DNA from: Pseudomonas kairouanensis
GTDB taxonomy: Bacteria > Pseudomonadota > Gammaproteobacteria > Pseudomonadales > Pseudomonadaceae
Length of the DNA: 57,726 nt
NCBI RefSeq assembly: GCF_004682055.1
Contig: NZ_QUZU01000039.1
Location: 1 to 57,726, forward strand
Direction: 5' to 3'
Under the pieces are notes generated by a model. It saw only the letters and a list, made by a program, of their open reading frames with translations, searched no databases and had not been told where the DNA came from. Position 1 is the stretch's first letter; each line of letters starts with the position of its first letter. The translations under genes were made by a program, and so were the position numbers. Below, piece after piece: positions 49,941 to 57,726 of the stretch.

Positions 49941-51380
49941 TCAAAGGCCCGCTGCCGTTTCCTGGCATAACTGGTTGGCCAGCATCCCTAATGTCATCAG
50001 TGCCCGCTCTGCCTCGCGGTTCCACGGCGTGCCACAGGTCAGGCGAATACAGTGGTTGAACTGCTCGGTATTGCTGAAGATCAGCCCTGGCGCAATGCTG
50101 ATGCCTTGCTGCAACGCGCGTACGTGCAGTTCCTGGGTATTGACCCGTCCGGGCAAACTGACCCACAGGATGAAGCCGCCGCTGGGACGGGTCATCTGGG
50201 TGCCTTCGGGGAAATACTGCTGCACCGCCAGTTGGAAGGCGTTGAGATTCTTGCGGTATTCCTGGCGGATGTAGCGCAGGTGCCGATCATAGCCACCGTT
50301 CTCCAGGTACGCGGCGACGCCCATCTGGGTGACGCTGCAGGCCGAGTGGGTGCTGAACATCTGCAGCCGCTGGATTTCCTGCTGGTACTTGCCGGCGATC
50401 ATCCAACCGATGCGCACGCCGGGAGACAGCGTCTTGGAAAAGCTGGAGCAGTAGATGACCCGGTCCAACCGGTCATAGGCCTTGAGGGCCTTGGTGCGGC
50501 CGACTTCAAACATCAGCTCGCCATAGATATCGTCCTCGACGATCTGGATATCGAAGTCCGAAGCCAGGCGCAGCAACTGTTTCTGGCGCTCCTCGGGCAT
50601 GGTGCCGCCCAGTGGATTGCTCAAGCGCGTAGTCAGCACCAAGGCCTTGATCGACCATTGGTTGGCCGCCAGTTGCAGGGCTTCCAGGCTCATGCCTGAC
50701 GCGGGATCGCTGGGGATCTCGATGACCTTCAGACCAAGCAGATCCGCCAATTGCAGCAGGCCGTAATAGGTCGGTGATTCCGCCGCAATCAGGTCGCCGG
50801 GCCGGGTGAGCACCCGCAACGACATCTGCAATGCATCAACACAACCGTGGGTGATGACCACTTCGGAAGGGTCCACCACCACGCCCGCATCGCGCATGCG
50901 AATCGCCACTTGGCGGCGCAGCGGCTCGAAACCGGGACTGAACATGTAGCTGAACGCCCGCGGGCTCTGGAAGCGCGTGACCTTGGCCAGTTGCTGGTGC
51001 AATGCCCGCACTGGCAAATAATCCACGCTAGGCACAGCGGCGCCCAATGGGAACACCCCTTCGCGCCGTGACTCGACCAATACCTGCTGGATGATGCTGC
51101 TGCGGGTGACCAACCCCGGGCGCTCGACCCGCGCGATGTCTGGCGTCGGCGCGGTGAGCGCCGGCGTCTGGTGCACGTAGTAGCCAGACTGCGGCCGCGC
51201 GCGGATCAGTCCCTGGTCTTCCAGGTTGGCATAGGCCTGCAATACCGTGGCATGGCTCACATTGAGCTGGGAGCTCATCTTGCGCACCGAAGGCACGCGC
51301 TCACCCGGTTGATAGACACCGCGCCGGATGTCCTCAGCCAGTTGCTGGGCGATACGTTGGTAAAGCAACAGATTGGTCAT
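49941..51380 (-). CDS. MocR-type regulator: GntR domain fused to aminotransferase fold
   Basis: The 479-residue protein has an N-terminal winged helix (about 1-75: LAEDIRRGVYQPGERVPSVRK ... VSHATVLQAYANL). A fold-I aminotransferase domain follows, with the PLP Lys in SSFSKTLSPGVRIGW. MocR proteins sense PLP or an amino compound and regulate a nearby gene. None of the neighbours is an obvious PLP or GABA gene, so its target is open. Confidence 0.92.
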   Translation of the reverse strand: MTNLLLYQRIAQQLAEDIRRGVYQPGERVPSVRKMSSQLNVSHATVLQAYANLEDQGLIRARPQSGYYVHQTPALTAPTPDIARVERPGLVTRSSIIQQVLVESRREGVFPLGAAVPSVDYLPVRALHQQLAKVTRFQSPRAFSYMFSPGFEPLRRQVAIRMRDAGVVVDPSEVVITHGCVDALQMSLRVLTRPGDLIAAESPTYYGLLQLADLLGLKVIEIPSDPASGMSLEALQLAANQWSIKALVLTTRLSNPLGGTMPEERQKQLLRLASDFDIQIVEDDIYGELMFEVGRTKALKAYDRLDRVIYCSSFSKTLSPGVRIGWMIAGKYQQEIQRLQMFSTHSACSVTQMGVAAYLENGGYDRHLRYIRQEYRKNLNAFQLAVQQYFPEGTQMTRPSGGFILWVSLPGRVNTQELHVRALQQGISIAPGLIFSNTEQFNHCIRLTCGTPWNREAERALMTLGMLANQLCQETAAGL

Positions 51381-51540
51381 GACGCAGCACTCGATTTCAC
51401 GGGCATTTTATTTTTGTGTGAAACATACCGGCACAGTTGGGAAGTGTACGGGCACAGTTCACACAATAGTCGAGCGCGGGCGGGAGTGACAATAAAAACT
51501 GTAGGGGTGATGAATAGAATTGCAGATACACACAATACAA

Positions 51541-51634
51541 ATGTGGGAGGGGGCTTGCCCCCGATTGCAGTGGGTCGGCTAGAAATTTTCTGACTGATCC
51601 ACCGCTATCGGGGGCAAGCCCCCTCCCACATTTT
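51541..51634. repeat. REPIN (two inverted REP sequences)
   Basis: TGTGGGAGGGGGCTTGCCCC at 51542 and its complement ending at 51630 flank about 40 bp. It is near-identical in its outer arms to the copy at 43737-43825. Confidence 0.88.
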
Positions 51635-51650
51635 GGTCAGCTTCAAACCT

Positions 51651-52466
51651 CTAGCGCGTGGCGCCCAGCTGACCTTTTTCGTCAGAGAACACAATCTCCA
51701 CCCGACGGTTCTGCGCCCTGCCCCGTTCCGAAGCATTGGCTTCCACCGGATACTGGTCGCCATAGCCTTCAACCTGGATGCGTTTTTCATCAATCCCCAG
51801 GTCCACCAGCACATCGGCCACCGACTGCGCACGGTCACGGGACAGCTTGAGGTTTTCCTGCTCGCCGCCGGTACTGTCGGTGTAACCCTCGATGCGCACC
51901 ACGCGCTTGGGGTTCAACTGCAGGAACTGCACGATTTTCAGCACCGTGCGGTTGGCCGAGTTTTTCAGTTCTGCTTCGCCGGTATCGAACAGCACGTCAC
52001 CCAGGGTCATGACCAGGCCGCGATCGGTCTGGGTGGTGGCCAGGCTAGCGATCTGCTCTTCGAGCCATTTGCCCTGCTGCTGCACGCTGATCAGCTTGTT
52101 TTCACGCAGGGCCAGTTGCAGGCGCTGGCGTTCCAGTTCGAGTTTGGTGCCACGCTCGGTATTCAGTGCCTGCTCAGTGTGTTCACGGGCGATGGCGCTG
52201 TAGCGTTGGCTCAGGTAGGCGTAGTGCGCCACGTCGGCGCCGCTGCCCCAGTAAGTAGACAGGCGGTCGGCACGGGCCAGGGACTCACCGGCGCGAATCA
52301 CGTCCTTGGGTGCAAAGCGCAGCACATTGGCGTCTTCCTTGACCTTCTGGAAGTCATTGCCCGCCTGTTGCAAGGCCTGTTCGCTGTCGGCATGGGTGGC
52401 GCAACCGCCCAGTACTGCAGAGCCCAACAGCACTGCACAGCTCAACCCACGGATCATCGGGTTCAT
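51651..52466 (-). CDS. OmpA-family lipoprotein
   Basis: The 271-residue protein has a lipoprotein signal with LGGC, a helical DUF4398-like middle (about 30-140), and a C-terminal OmpA peptidoglycan-binding domain (VLFDTGEAEL ... VVRIEGYTDSTGG, then LSRDRAQSVADVL). It tethers the outer membrane to the cell wall. It overlaps the DUF4398 lipoprotein gene by 4 bp, so they form one operon. Confidence 0.9.
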   Translation of the reverse strand: MNPMIRGLSCAVLLGSAVLGGCATHADSEQALQQAGNDFQKVKEDANVLRFAPKDVIRAGESLARADRLSTYWGSGADVAHYAYLSQRYSAIAREHTEQALNTERGTKLELERQRLQLALRENKLISVQQQGKWLEEQIASLATTQTDRGLVMTLGDVLFDTGEAELKNSANRTVLKIVQFLQLNPKRVVRIEGYTDSTGGEQENLKLSRDRAQSVADVLVDLGIDEKRIQVEGYGDQYPVEANASERGRAQNRRVEIVFSDEKGQLGATR

Positions 52467-52825
52467 TGGGCTTCCCCCAGCTGCAATTGCTTGCGCAGGC
52501 GCGTGATACGGGTGTTAAGCACGTTCAACTGTTCCTGGCTCTTGCGGGTCAGCACCTTGGCTTCAGCCAGGCGTGCGTCCAGTTCGGCTTGTTCGGCGCG
52601 CATGCGGGCGTTCTTGTAGGACTCGTCGGCCATACTGCCCTGGGCGCGGGCGAACTTGGCCTCGGCCAGTTTCAACTCGGGCGAATCATCGGCGTTGGCG
52701 CCTACCGCGCTGGCTTGCTCCAAGGCTTGCTGGGTAAGGCGCATTTGTTCATTCGGCGCAGGATCGGTGGCACATCCCGCCAGGGCGACAACGGCGAGGG
52801 CCGCGAAAAGAGGTCGAATAGTCAC
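52463..52825 (-). CDS. DUF4398 lipoprotein
   Basis: The 120-residue protein has lipobox LAGC (signal MTIRPLFAALAVVALAGC), then a continuous helical domain with many Ala/Glu/Lys, as in DUF4398 proteins that accompany OmpA-like lipoproteins. It is probably a coiled-coil partner of the downstream protein. Confidence 0.85.
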   Translation of the reverse strand: MTIRPLFAALAVVALAGCATDPAPNEQMRLTQQALEQASAVGANADDSPELKLAEAKFARAQGSMADESYKNARMRAEQAELDARLAEAKVLTRKSQEQLNVLNTRITRLRKQLQLGEAQ

Positions 52826-52834
52826 TAAAAATCC

Positions 52835-53650
52835 TTACTTTGCTGGGGTGCCGACGGGTTGCTGCAATTGCGCTTTCCAACGTTCCAGATTGCTCTGCAA
52901 CGCTGCTTGCGCCACACCGGACGCGGGCAATTCTGTCATCTTTTTGGCTAACTGTCCGCGCAGCCACGGATCATTGCAGGCCGAGTTGTGGGAGATCGCC
53001 AGGTACAGTCCCGGCTGATCGATGGGCACATCACGGGCGATCAGGTCATTGCTCATCCCGAGCGTCTGGGCCATGGCCATGCCCGAGTAACGCCCGGCGA
53101 GAACGTAGTCCACTTCCCCCAGCAGCAACTTCTGAAAGGCCGGGGTCAGGCTCGGCAGGCGCTGCAGGCTCAGTTGTTGGCCGGCGAAGGTTTCGAAGCC
53201 GGCGCTCAACCGTGCGCGCTCCGAAACGGCGCCCTTGTGGCCGTGCAGGTCGGCCGCCGTGGTGTAGGCCAAGGTTGAATCCTTGCGGGTCCAGACCAGA
53301 TAGTCGGTCTGGACCAGTGCCGGATGGATATAGTCGAGGGTTTCCAATTCGCCCAGGTTCAGCGGCGCGTCGGCAAGAATGTCCATGCGCCCGCTGCGCA
53401 CTTCGTCCAACGCCAGGGAGCGCTTGCCGCCGTAGAGCAGGTCGATTTTCAGGCCGAGTTCCTTGCCCACCTGTTGCAATACATCGGCAGTAGCGCCGAT
53501 CAGGTGCGTGGGGTCTTGCGGGTCGCGCCAGAGCAAAGGCGGTGCGTCCGGGCTGCCGGTGATCACCAGGCGCTCGCATTTACCCGCGGCCAGCGATACA
53601 CCTGGCAGTAACGTGAGGCCCAGCAGTACAGTCCAGGGACGCAATTCCAT
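52835..53650 (-). CDS. Periplasmic substrate-binding protein of the transporter family
   Basis: The protein of about 271 residues has a signal peptide (LLGLTLLPGVSLAA) followed by a type 2 periplasmic binding fold (PLLWRDPQDPTHLIGATADVL ... GELETLDYIHPAL). It resembles amino-acid-binding SBPs without an adjacent ABC transporter; similar orphan proteins act as sensors or in polyamine or cell-wall contexts. The ATG at 53650 is next to the etfA terminator. Confidence 0.8.
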   Translation of the reverse strand: MELRPWTVLLGLTLLPGVSLAAGKCERLVITGSPDAPPLLWRDPQDPTHLIGATADVLQQVGKELGLKIDLLYGGKRSLALDEVRSGRMDILADAPLNLGELETLDYIHPALVQTDYLVWTRKDSTLAYTTAADLHGHKGAVSERARLSAGFETFAGQQLSLQRLPSLTPAFQKLLLGEVDYVLAGRYSGMAMAQTLGMSNDLIARDVPIDQPGLYLAISHNSACNDPWLRGQLAKKMTELPASGVAQAALQSNLERWKAQLQQPVGTPAK

Positions 53651-53670
53651 GGCGAAGCTCTCCAGCAAGT

Positions 53671-53701
53671 CAAAAAAAAGCCCGGTCACAAGGACCGGGC
53701 T
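53671..53701 (-). terminator. Terminator of the etfBA operon
   Basis: On the minus strand AGCCCGGTC and GACCGGGCT pair around a 5-base loop and are followed by a run of eight T. It lies 23 bp after the etfA stop. Confidence 0.9.
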
Positions 53702-53723
53702 CTTTATAAGTGAAGCGACTGGA

Positions 53724-54653
53724 TTAGACCAGCTTCTCCAACTCAGGTACGGCTTCGAACAAGTCCGCCACCAGGCCGTAATCGGCCACCTGGAAGATCG
53801 GAGCTTCTTCGTCCTTGTTGATCGCAACGATCACTTTGGAGTCTTTCATACCGGCCAAGTGCTGGATCGCGCCGGAGATACCGACGGCGATGTACAGCTG
53901 TGGCGCAACGATCTTGCCGGTCTGGCCGACCTGCATGTCGTTGGGCACGAAACCTGCGTCCACGGCCGCGCGGGAAGCGCCGACCGCAGCGCCCAGCTTG
54001 TCGGCCAGGGCGTACAGGTGCTTGAAGTTGTCACCGTTCTGCATGCCACGGCCACCGGAAACGACGATCTTGGCAGCGGTGAGTTCAGGGCGATCCGACT
54101 TGGCCAGTTCTTCGCCAACAAAGCTGGAGATGCCAGCATCGTGGGCAGCCGCAACGGCTTCAACGGCAGCCGAACCACCTTCGGCGGCAACCGGGTCGAA
54201 ACCGGTGGCACGTACGGTGATGACTTTTACCGAGGCAGTCGATTGCACGGTGGCAATGGCGTTACCGGCGTAGATCGGGCGCTTGAAGGTGTCGGCGTTT
54301 TCAACCGAAACGATCTCGGAGATCTGGTCAACGTCCAGCTGCGCGGCAACGCGTGGCAGGATGTTTTTGCCGTTGGAGGTGGCGGCAGCCAGGATGTGGC
54401 TGTAGCCAGCGCCGAGCTCTGCAATCAGAGGGGCGACGTTTTCCGGCAGCTGGTGAGCGTACGCGGCGTTGTCGGCCAGCAGGACTTTGCTCACGCCAGC
54501 GATTTTCGCAGCGGCTTGCGCCACGGCGTCAGCGCCCTGGCCTGCAACCAGTACGTGGATGTCGCCACCGATTTTCGCGGCAGCTGCCACGGTGTTCAGG
54601 GTGGCCGGAGCCACGACCTTGTTGTCGTGCTCGGCGATTACGAGGATAGCCAT
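53724..54653 (-). CDS. etfA: Electron transfer flavoprotein subunit alpha
   Basis: The 309-residue protein begins MAILVIAEHDNKVVAPATLN. The FAD domain carries VVSGGRGMQ and VGASRAAVDAGFVPNDMQVG, then LYIAVGISGAIQH and DYGLVADL, all hallmarks of EtfA. It accepts electrons from acyl-CoA dehydrogenases and passes them to ETF-QO. Its start is 3 bp after the etfB stop. Confidence 0.97.
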   Translation of the reverse strand: MAILVIAEHDNKVVAPATLNTVAAAAKIGGDIHVLVAGQGADAVAQAAAKIAGVSKVLLADNAAYAHQLPENVAPLIAELGAGYSHILAAATSNGKNILPRVAAQLDVDQISEIVSVENADTFKRPIYAGNAIATVQSTASVKVITVRATGFDPVAAEGGSAAVEAVAAAHDAGISSFVGEELAKSDRPELTAAKIVVSGGRGMQNGDNFKHLYALADKLGAAVGASRAAVDAGFVPNDMQVGQTGKIVAPQLYIAVGISGAIQHLAGMKDSKVIVAINKDEEAPIFQVADYGLVADLFEAVPELEKLV

Positions 54654-54655
54654 GA

Positions 54656-55405
54656 TCAGATCACCTTCGCTTCGTTTTTCAGTTTCTCGACCAGTTCAGC
54701 CACCGACTTGACCTTGATGCCCGCGCTGCGTGCAGCCGGTGCTTCAACTTTTACAGTCTTGTTGGTGGAGGCGGTGGAAACGCCCAAGGCATCCGGAGTC
54801 AGGGACTCAAGCGGCTTCTTCTTGGCTTTCATGATGTTTGGCAGGGACGCATAGCGCGGCTCGTTCAAACGCAGGTCGGTGGTGACGATGGCCGGCAGTT
54901 TCAGGGAAACGGTCTGCGCGCCGCCGTCGATTTCACGGGTCACCGCCACGCTGTCGCCGCTCACTTCAACTTTGGACGCGAAGGTGCCCTGGCCGTAACC
55001 GGTCAGCGCAGCCAGCATCTGGCCGGTCTGGTTGTTGTCGCTGTCGATGGCTTGTTTGCCGAGGATCACCAGCTGCGGCTGTTCCTTGTCGACAACGGCC
55101 TTGAGCAGCTTGGCAACGGCCAGGGAGGTCAGCTCTTCGGCGGATTCGACCAGGATGGCGCGGTCGGCGCCCAGTGCCAGGGCGGTACGCAGCTGCTCTT
55201 GGGCAGTGGTCGGGCCGATGGAAACCACGACGATTTCAGTTGCCACGCCTTTCTCTTTCAGGCGTACGGCTTCTTCCACAGCGATTTCGCAGAAAGGGTT
55301 CATCGACATCTTGACGTTAGCAAGGTCGACGCCGGAATTGTCCGCCTTGACGCGAACTTTCACGTTGTAATCGACAACGCGTTTGACAGCTACAAGAACC
55401 TTCAT
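54656..55405 (-). CDS. etfB: Electron transfer flavoprotein subunit beta
   Basis: The 249-residue protein begins MKVLVAVKRVVDYNVKVRVK. It contains the adenine/AMP-binding LGKQAIDSDNNQTGQMLAALTGY and the recognition loop RYASLPNIMKAKKKPLE, which contacts partner dehydrogenases. It pairs with EtfA. First gene of the leftward operon. Confidence 0.97.
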   Translation of the reverse strand: MKVLVAVKRVVDYNVKVRVKADNSGVDLANVKMSMNPFCEIAVEEAVRLKEKGVATEIVVVSIGPTTAQEQLRTALALGADRAILVESAEELTSLAVAKLLKAVVDKEQPQLVILGKQAIDSDNNQTGQMLAALTGYGQGTFASKVEVSGDSVAVTREIDGGAQTVSLKLPAIVTTDLRLNEPRYASLPNIMKAKKKPLESLTPDALGVSTASTNKTVKVEAPAARSAGIKVKSVAELVEKLKNEAKVI

Positions 55406-55675
55406 GGATTCCTCGTTACTCTCCGGTGAAAAGAAAGTCGCCTAGGCGAACCTGGCGGTTGATGCTCATCGGCACACAAGGGCACCTCCAAAACCTTCGG
55501 CAGTGACCCTGCTCACGGGAAGTGATGACCGTTCGTCAGTGGTGACTGAGAGGTCATTCTTTATCGCGGCGTGTAAACTGCATGCCACCCTGGGGCGCAT
55601 ACATGTCCTTGGCCTGTCTTTGGACGTGCTCTTGAAACCCGCTGTCTGCCTACGGTAAGCGCAAAAGCGACCGTA

Positions 55676-55705
55676 TATTGACCGGAACCCCTATTCCGGT
55701 CAATA
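55676..55705. promoter_or_regulatory. 12-bp perfect inverted repeat
   Basis: TATTGACCGGAA and its complement TTCCGGTCAATA are separated by 6 bp. There is no T-run, so it is more likely an operator or exported-DNA/REP-type structure than a terminator. It lies about 75 bp upstream of the ETF-QO -35. Confidence 0.55.
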
Positions 55706-55763
55706 CGCCAAAATAGCCAGTCATAAGCCGCGTTGCTTTGATTTACCTAGCCTGCGGCCATTT

Positions 55764-55777
55764 CAAACAAACGTTTG
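55764..55777. promoter_or_regulatory. PsrA-like operator
   Basis: CAAAC-N4-GTTTG matches the published PsrA consensus (G/C)AAAC-N2-4-GTTTG(G/C); inner bases make CAAACGTTTG a perfect 10-bp palindrome. It abuts the -35 of the ETF-QO promoter, so bound repressor should block polymerase. PsrA is released by long-chain fatty acids. Confidence 0.65.
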
Positions 55778-55779
55778 TA

Positions 55780-55808
55780 TTGGACGCTGACAGTGGTCTA
55801 TATATAAT
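55780..55808 (+). promoter_or_regulatory. Sigma-70 promoter of the ETF-QO gene
   Basis: TTGGAC at 55780-55785 and TATAAT at 55803-55808 are 17 bp apart. The downstream leader of about 115 nt leads to the GTG at 55930. Confidence 0.8.
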
Positions 55809-55929
55809 GCGCCACCTAGAGAGAAAGGTGGGTCATCCCCTGCTCCTTTGACGCGGCGATGACAGATTGGACACCGAACCTCCACCCATTAGAAAAAAAG
55901 CCTGTTGAGCCTTGAGTAGGAGATAACCT

Positions 55930-57594
55930 GTGGAACGCGAATACATGGAATTCGACGTGGTCATCGTCGGCGCTGGCCCGGCGGGCCTGTCTGCCGCCTG
56001 CCGACTGAAGCAGAAGGCCGCCGAAGCCGGTAAAGAAATCAGCGTCTGCGTGGTCGAGAAGGGCTCCGAAGTCGGCGCCCATATCCTCTCCGGCGCCGTG
56101 TTCGAACCGCGCGCCCTGAACGAGTTGTTCCCAGACTGGAAAGAGCTCGGCGCCCCGCTCAACACCCCGGTGGTGCGCGATGACATCTATGTGCTGCGCA
56201 GCCCCGAGGCCTCCACCAAGGTTCCAGACTTCTTTGTGCCCAAGACCATGCACAACGAAGGCAACTACATCATTTCCCTGGGCAACCTGTGCCGCTGGCT
56301 GGCCCAGCAGGCCGAAAACCTCGGCGTGGAGGTCTACCCAGGCTTCGCCGCCCAGGAAGCGCTGTTCGACGAGAACGGCGTGGTGCGCGGGATCATCACC
56401 GGTGACCTGGGCGTCGACCGCGAAGGCAACCCGAAAGAAGGCGTGTACACCCCCGGCATGGAACTGCGTGGCAAGTACACGCTGTTCGCCGAAGGCTGCC
56501 GTGGCCATATTGGCAAGCAGTTGATCCAGCGCTTCAACCTGGACAGCGACGCCGACGCCCAGCACTACGGCATCGGCCTCAAGGAAATCTGGGAAATCGA
56601 CCCGGCCAAGCACCAACCTGGCCTGGTGGTGCACACCGCCGGTTGGCCGCTGGACATCATGAGCGCCGAAAACACCGGCGGCTCGTTCCTCTATCACCTG
56701 GAAAACAACCAGGTGGTCGTGGGTTTGATCGTCGACCTGTCCTACAGCAACACCTTCCTGTCGCCGTTCGATGAATTCCAGCGCCTCAAGCACCACCCGG
56801 TGCTGGCCCAGTACCTCGAAGGCGGCAAACGCATCAGCTACGGCGCCCGTGCCATCTGCAAAGGCGGCCTGAACTCGCTGCCCAAAATGGTCTTCAAAGG
56901 CGGCGCGCTGATCGGTTGCGACCTGGGCACCCTGAACTTCGCCAAGATCAAGGGCAGCCACACCGCCATGAAGTCCGGCATGCTCGCCGCCGACGCCGTG
57001 GCCGACCGCTTGTTTGCCGCGTCCGAGGGCGGTGACGAACTGACCGCTTACGTCGACAGCTTCAAGTCCAGCTGGCTCTACGAAGAACTGTTCGCCAGCC
57101 GCAACTTCGGCCCGGCGATGCACAAGTTCGGCCCGATCATCGGCGCCGGCTTCAACTGGTTCGACCAGAACATCCTGGGCGGCAAGATGCCGTTCACCTT
57201 GCACGACACCAAGCCGGACTACGCCTGCCTGAAGCTGGCCAAGGACAGCAAGAAAATCGATTACCCAAAACCCGACGGCAAGCTGAGCTTCGATAAGCTC
57301 AGCTCGGTGTTCCTCTCCAGCACCAACCATGAAGAAGAGCAGCCGTGCCACTTGAAGTTGAAAGACCCAAGCATCCCGATCGGCACCAACCTGCCGCTCT
57401 ACGATGAACCGGCGCAGCGCTATTGCCCGGCTGGCGTGTATGAGGTGATCACCCAGGAAGACGGTGCCAAGCGCTTCCAGATCAACGCCCAGAACTGCGT
57501 GCACTGCAAGACCTGTGACATCAAGGACCCTTCGCAGAACATCACCTGGGTGACGCCGGAAGGCGCGGGTGGGCCGACCTACCCGAATATGTAA
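55930..57594 (+). CDS. Electron transfer flavoprotein-ubiquinone oxidoreductase
   Basis: The 554-residue protein has the FAD loop VVIVGAGPAGLSAA near residue 11. The ubiquinone-binding and membrane surface regions lie in the middle. The C-terminal 4Fe-4S domain has Cys residues in YCPAGVYE and CVHCKTCD. It oxidises reduced EtfAB and reduces quinone at the inner membrane, feeding fatty-acid electrons to respiration. AGGAG lies 7 bp before the GTG. It runs opposite to etfBA. Confidence 0.96.
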   Translation: MEREYMEFDVVIVGAGPAGLSAACRLKQKAAEAGKEISVCVVEKGSEVGAHILSGAVFEPRALNELFPDWKELGAPLNTPVVRDDIYVLRSPEASTKVPDFFVPKTMHNEGNYIISLGNLCRWLAQQAENLGVEVYPGFAAQEALFDENGVVRGIITGDLGVDREGNPKEGVYTPGMELRGKYTLFAEGCRGHIGKQLIQRFNLDSDADAQHYGIGLKEIWEIDPAKHQPGLVVHTAGWPLDIMSAENTGGSFLYHLENNQVVVGLIVDLSYSNTFLSPFDEFQRLKHHPVLAQYLEGGKRISYGARAICKGGLNSLPKMVFKGGALIGCDLGTLNFAKIKGSHTAMKSGMLAADAVADRLFAASEGGDELTAYVDSFKSSWLYEELFASRNFGPAMHKFGPIIGAGFNWFDQNILGGKMPFTLHDTKPDYACLKLAKDSKKIDYPKPDGKLSFDKLSSVFLSSTNHEEEQPCHLKLKDPSIPIGTNLPLYDEPAQRYCPAGVYEVITQEDGAKRFQINAQNCVHCKTCDIKDPSQNITWVTPEGAGGPTYPNM

Positions 57595-57600
57595 GGCCAA

Positions 57601-57629
57601 AAAAAGGCTCCCAAATGGGAGCCTTTTTT
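57601..57629 (+). terminator. Terminator after the ETF-QO gene
   Basis: AAAAAGGCTCCC and GGGAGCCTTTTT form a strong stem around AAAT, with a T-run. It lies 7 bp after the stop. Confidence 0.9.
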
Positions 57630-57653
57630 ATAGCTGACACAGCGCGGTCAAAA

Positions 57654-57726
57654 TGTGGGAGCGGGCTTGCTCGCGAATGCGGTGTGTCAGTCAAAGATGT
57701 TTTAACTGATCTGCCGCTTTCGCGAG
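57654..57726. repeat. REP-type element, cut by the window edge
   Basis: TGTGGGAGCGGGCTTGCTCGCGAA begins a second REP class differing from the GGGGGCTTGCCCCC type. A partner arm (GCTTTCGCGAG) starts at the edge. Confidence 0.7.

Larger units (their letters stand above)
55406..55929. other. Divergent control region between etfB and ETF-QO
   Basis: The 524-bp interval contains a 12-bp perfect dyad at 55676-55705, a PsrA-like site at 55764-55777 and the ETF-QO promoter at 55780-55808, with an untranslated leader of about 115 nt. No etfBA promoter was identified with confidence. No gene is visible. Confidence 0.75.

Noticed and set aside
55816..57600. Minus-strand open frame of almost 600 codons across ETF-QO
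   Set aside because: Antisense shadow of a conserved flavoprotein gene, with no ribosome site or domain.
1..57726. CRISPR array or insertion sequence
   Set aside because: No regularly spaced repeat units, cas genes or transposase genes were seen anywhere in the window.

Overview
The window is a Pseudomonas chromosome segment, most likely from the P. fluorescens group. It carries a complete-looking tailed-phage prophage inside otherwise ordinary core genes. The host assignment rests on GC-rich coding DNA, the etfBA / ETF-QO locus, the tRNA-Ser context and two REPIN-type repeats built on the GGGGGCTTGCCCCC word typical of that group. This is recognition from the sequence alone; no database was searched.

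Left flank (1-2455): a partial HAD phosphatase, a DUF2784 membrane protein, an M24 peptidase-like protein, a gamma-glutamylcyclotransferase-like protein and a small lipoprotein. Prophage (2456-34951): it is bounded by an identical 23-bp direct repeat that is the 3' end, including CCA, of tRNA-Ser(GGA). The intact tRNA lies at the right border. From left to right the prophage contains an AT-rich iteron array; a cargo region (two unknown proteins and an acyltransferase likely to alter O-antigen); a long leftward late operon (spike, hub, fibre, baseplate, tape measure, frameshifted tail chaperone, nested Rz/Rz1, SAR endolysin, pinholin-like holin, TraR-like zinc finger, tube, sheath, head completion, capsid, scaffold/protease); the divergent terminase and portal genes; an Ogr-like activator; a repressor / BcepMu gp16-like / CII-like switch; a primase-helicase replication operon ending in a terminator; a tyrosine integrase; a three-gene leftward cassette; and a second XRE repressor next to attR.

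The virion genes are P2-like, with the sheath, tube and DUF2590 set that I associate with HP1/K139-type relatives. The replication gene is a 932-residue zinc-finger/Toprim/P-loop primase-helicase rather than a P2 gpA nickase, so the phage is a mosaic. The 10-copy GGTAAT array beside attL is the best candidate for its replication origin. Paired AGTCCCATGG motifs, about equally far from the core on both sides, are the best candidates for integrase arm sites.

Right flank (34952-57726): a crotonase, PlsC-type acyltransferase, CorA-like transporter, class I glutamine amidotransferase, a two-gene beta-oxidation operon (multifunctional FadB-like protein plus thiolase), a 31-residue membrane peptide, a cytochrome c protein, the transglutaminase / alpha-E / ATP-grasp operon, an RraB-like protein, small host genes, a MocR regulator, an OmpA/DUF4398 lipoprotein pair, a periplasmic binding protein, etfBA and divergent ETF-QO. 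Fatty-acid electron flow is a theme: the FadB-like/thiolase pair makes reduced carriers, EtfAB collects electrons and ETF-QO passes them to quinone. The ETF-QO promoter carries a PsrA-like operator.
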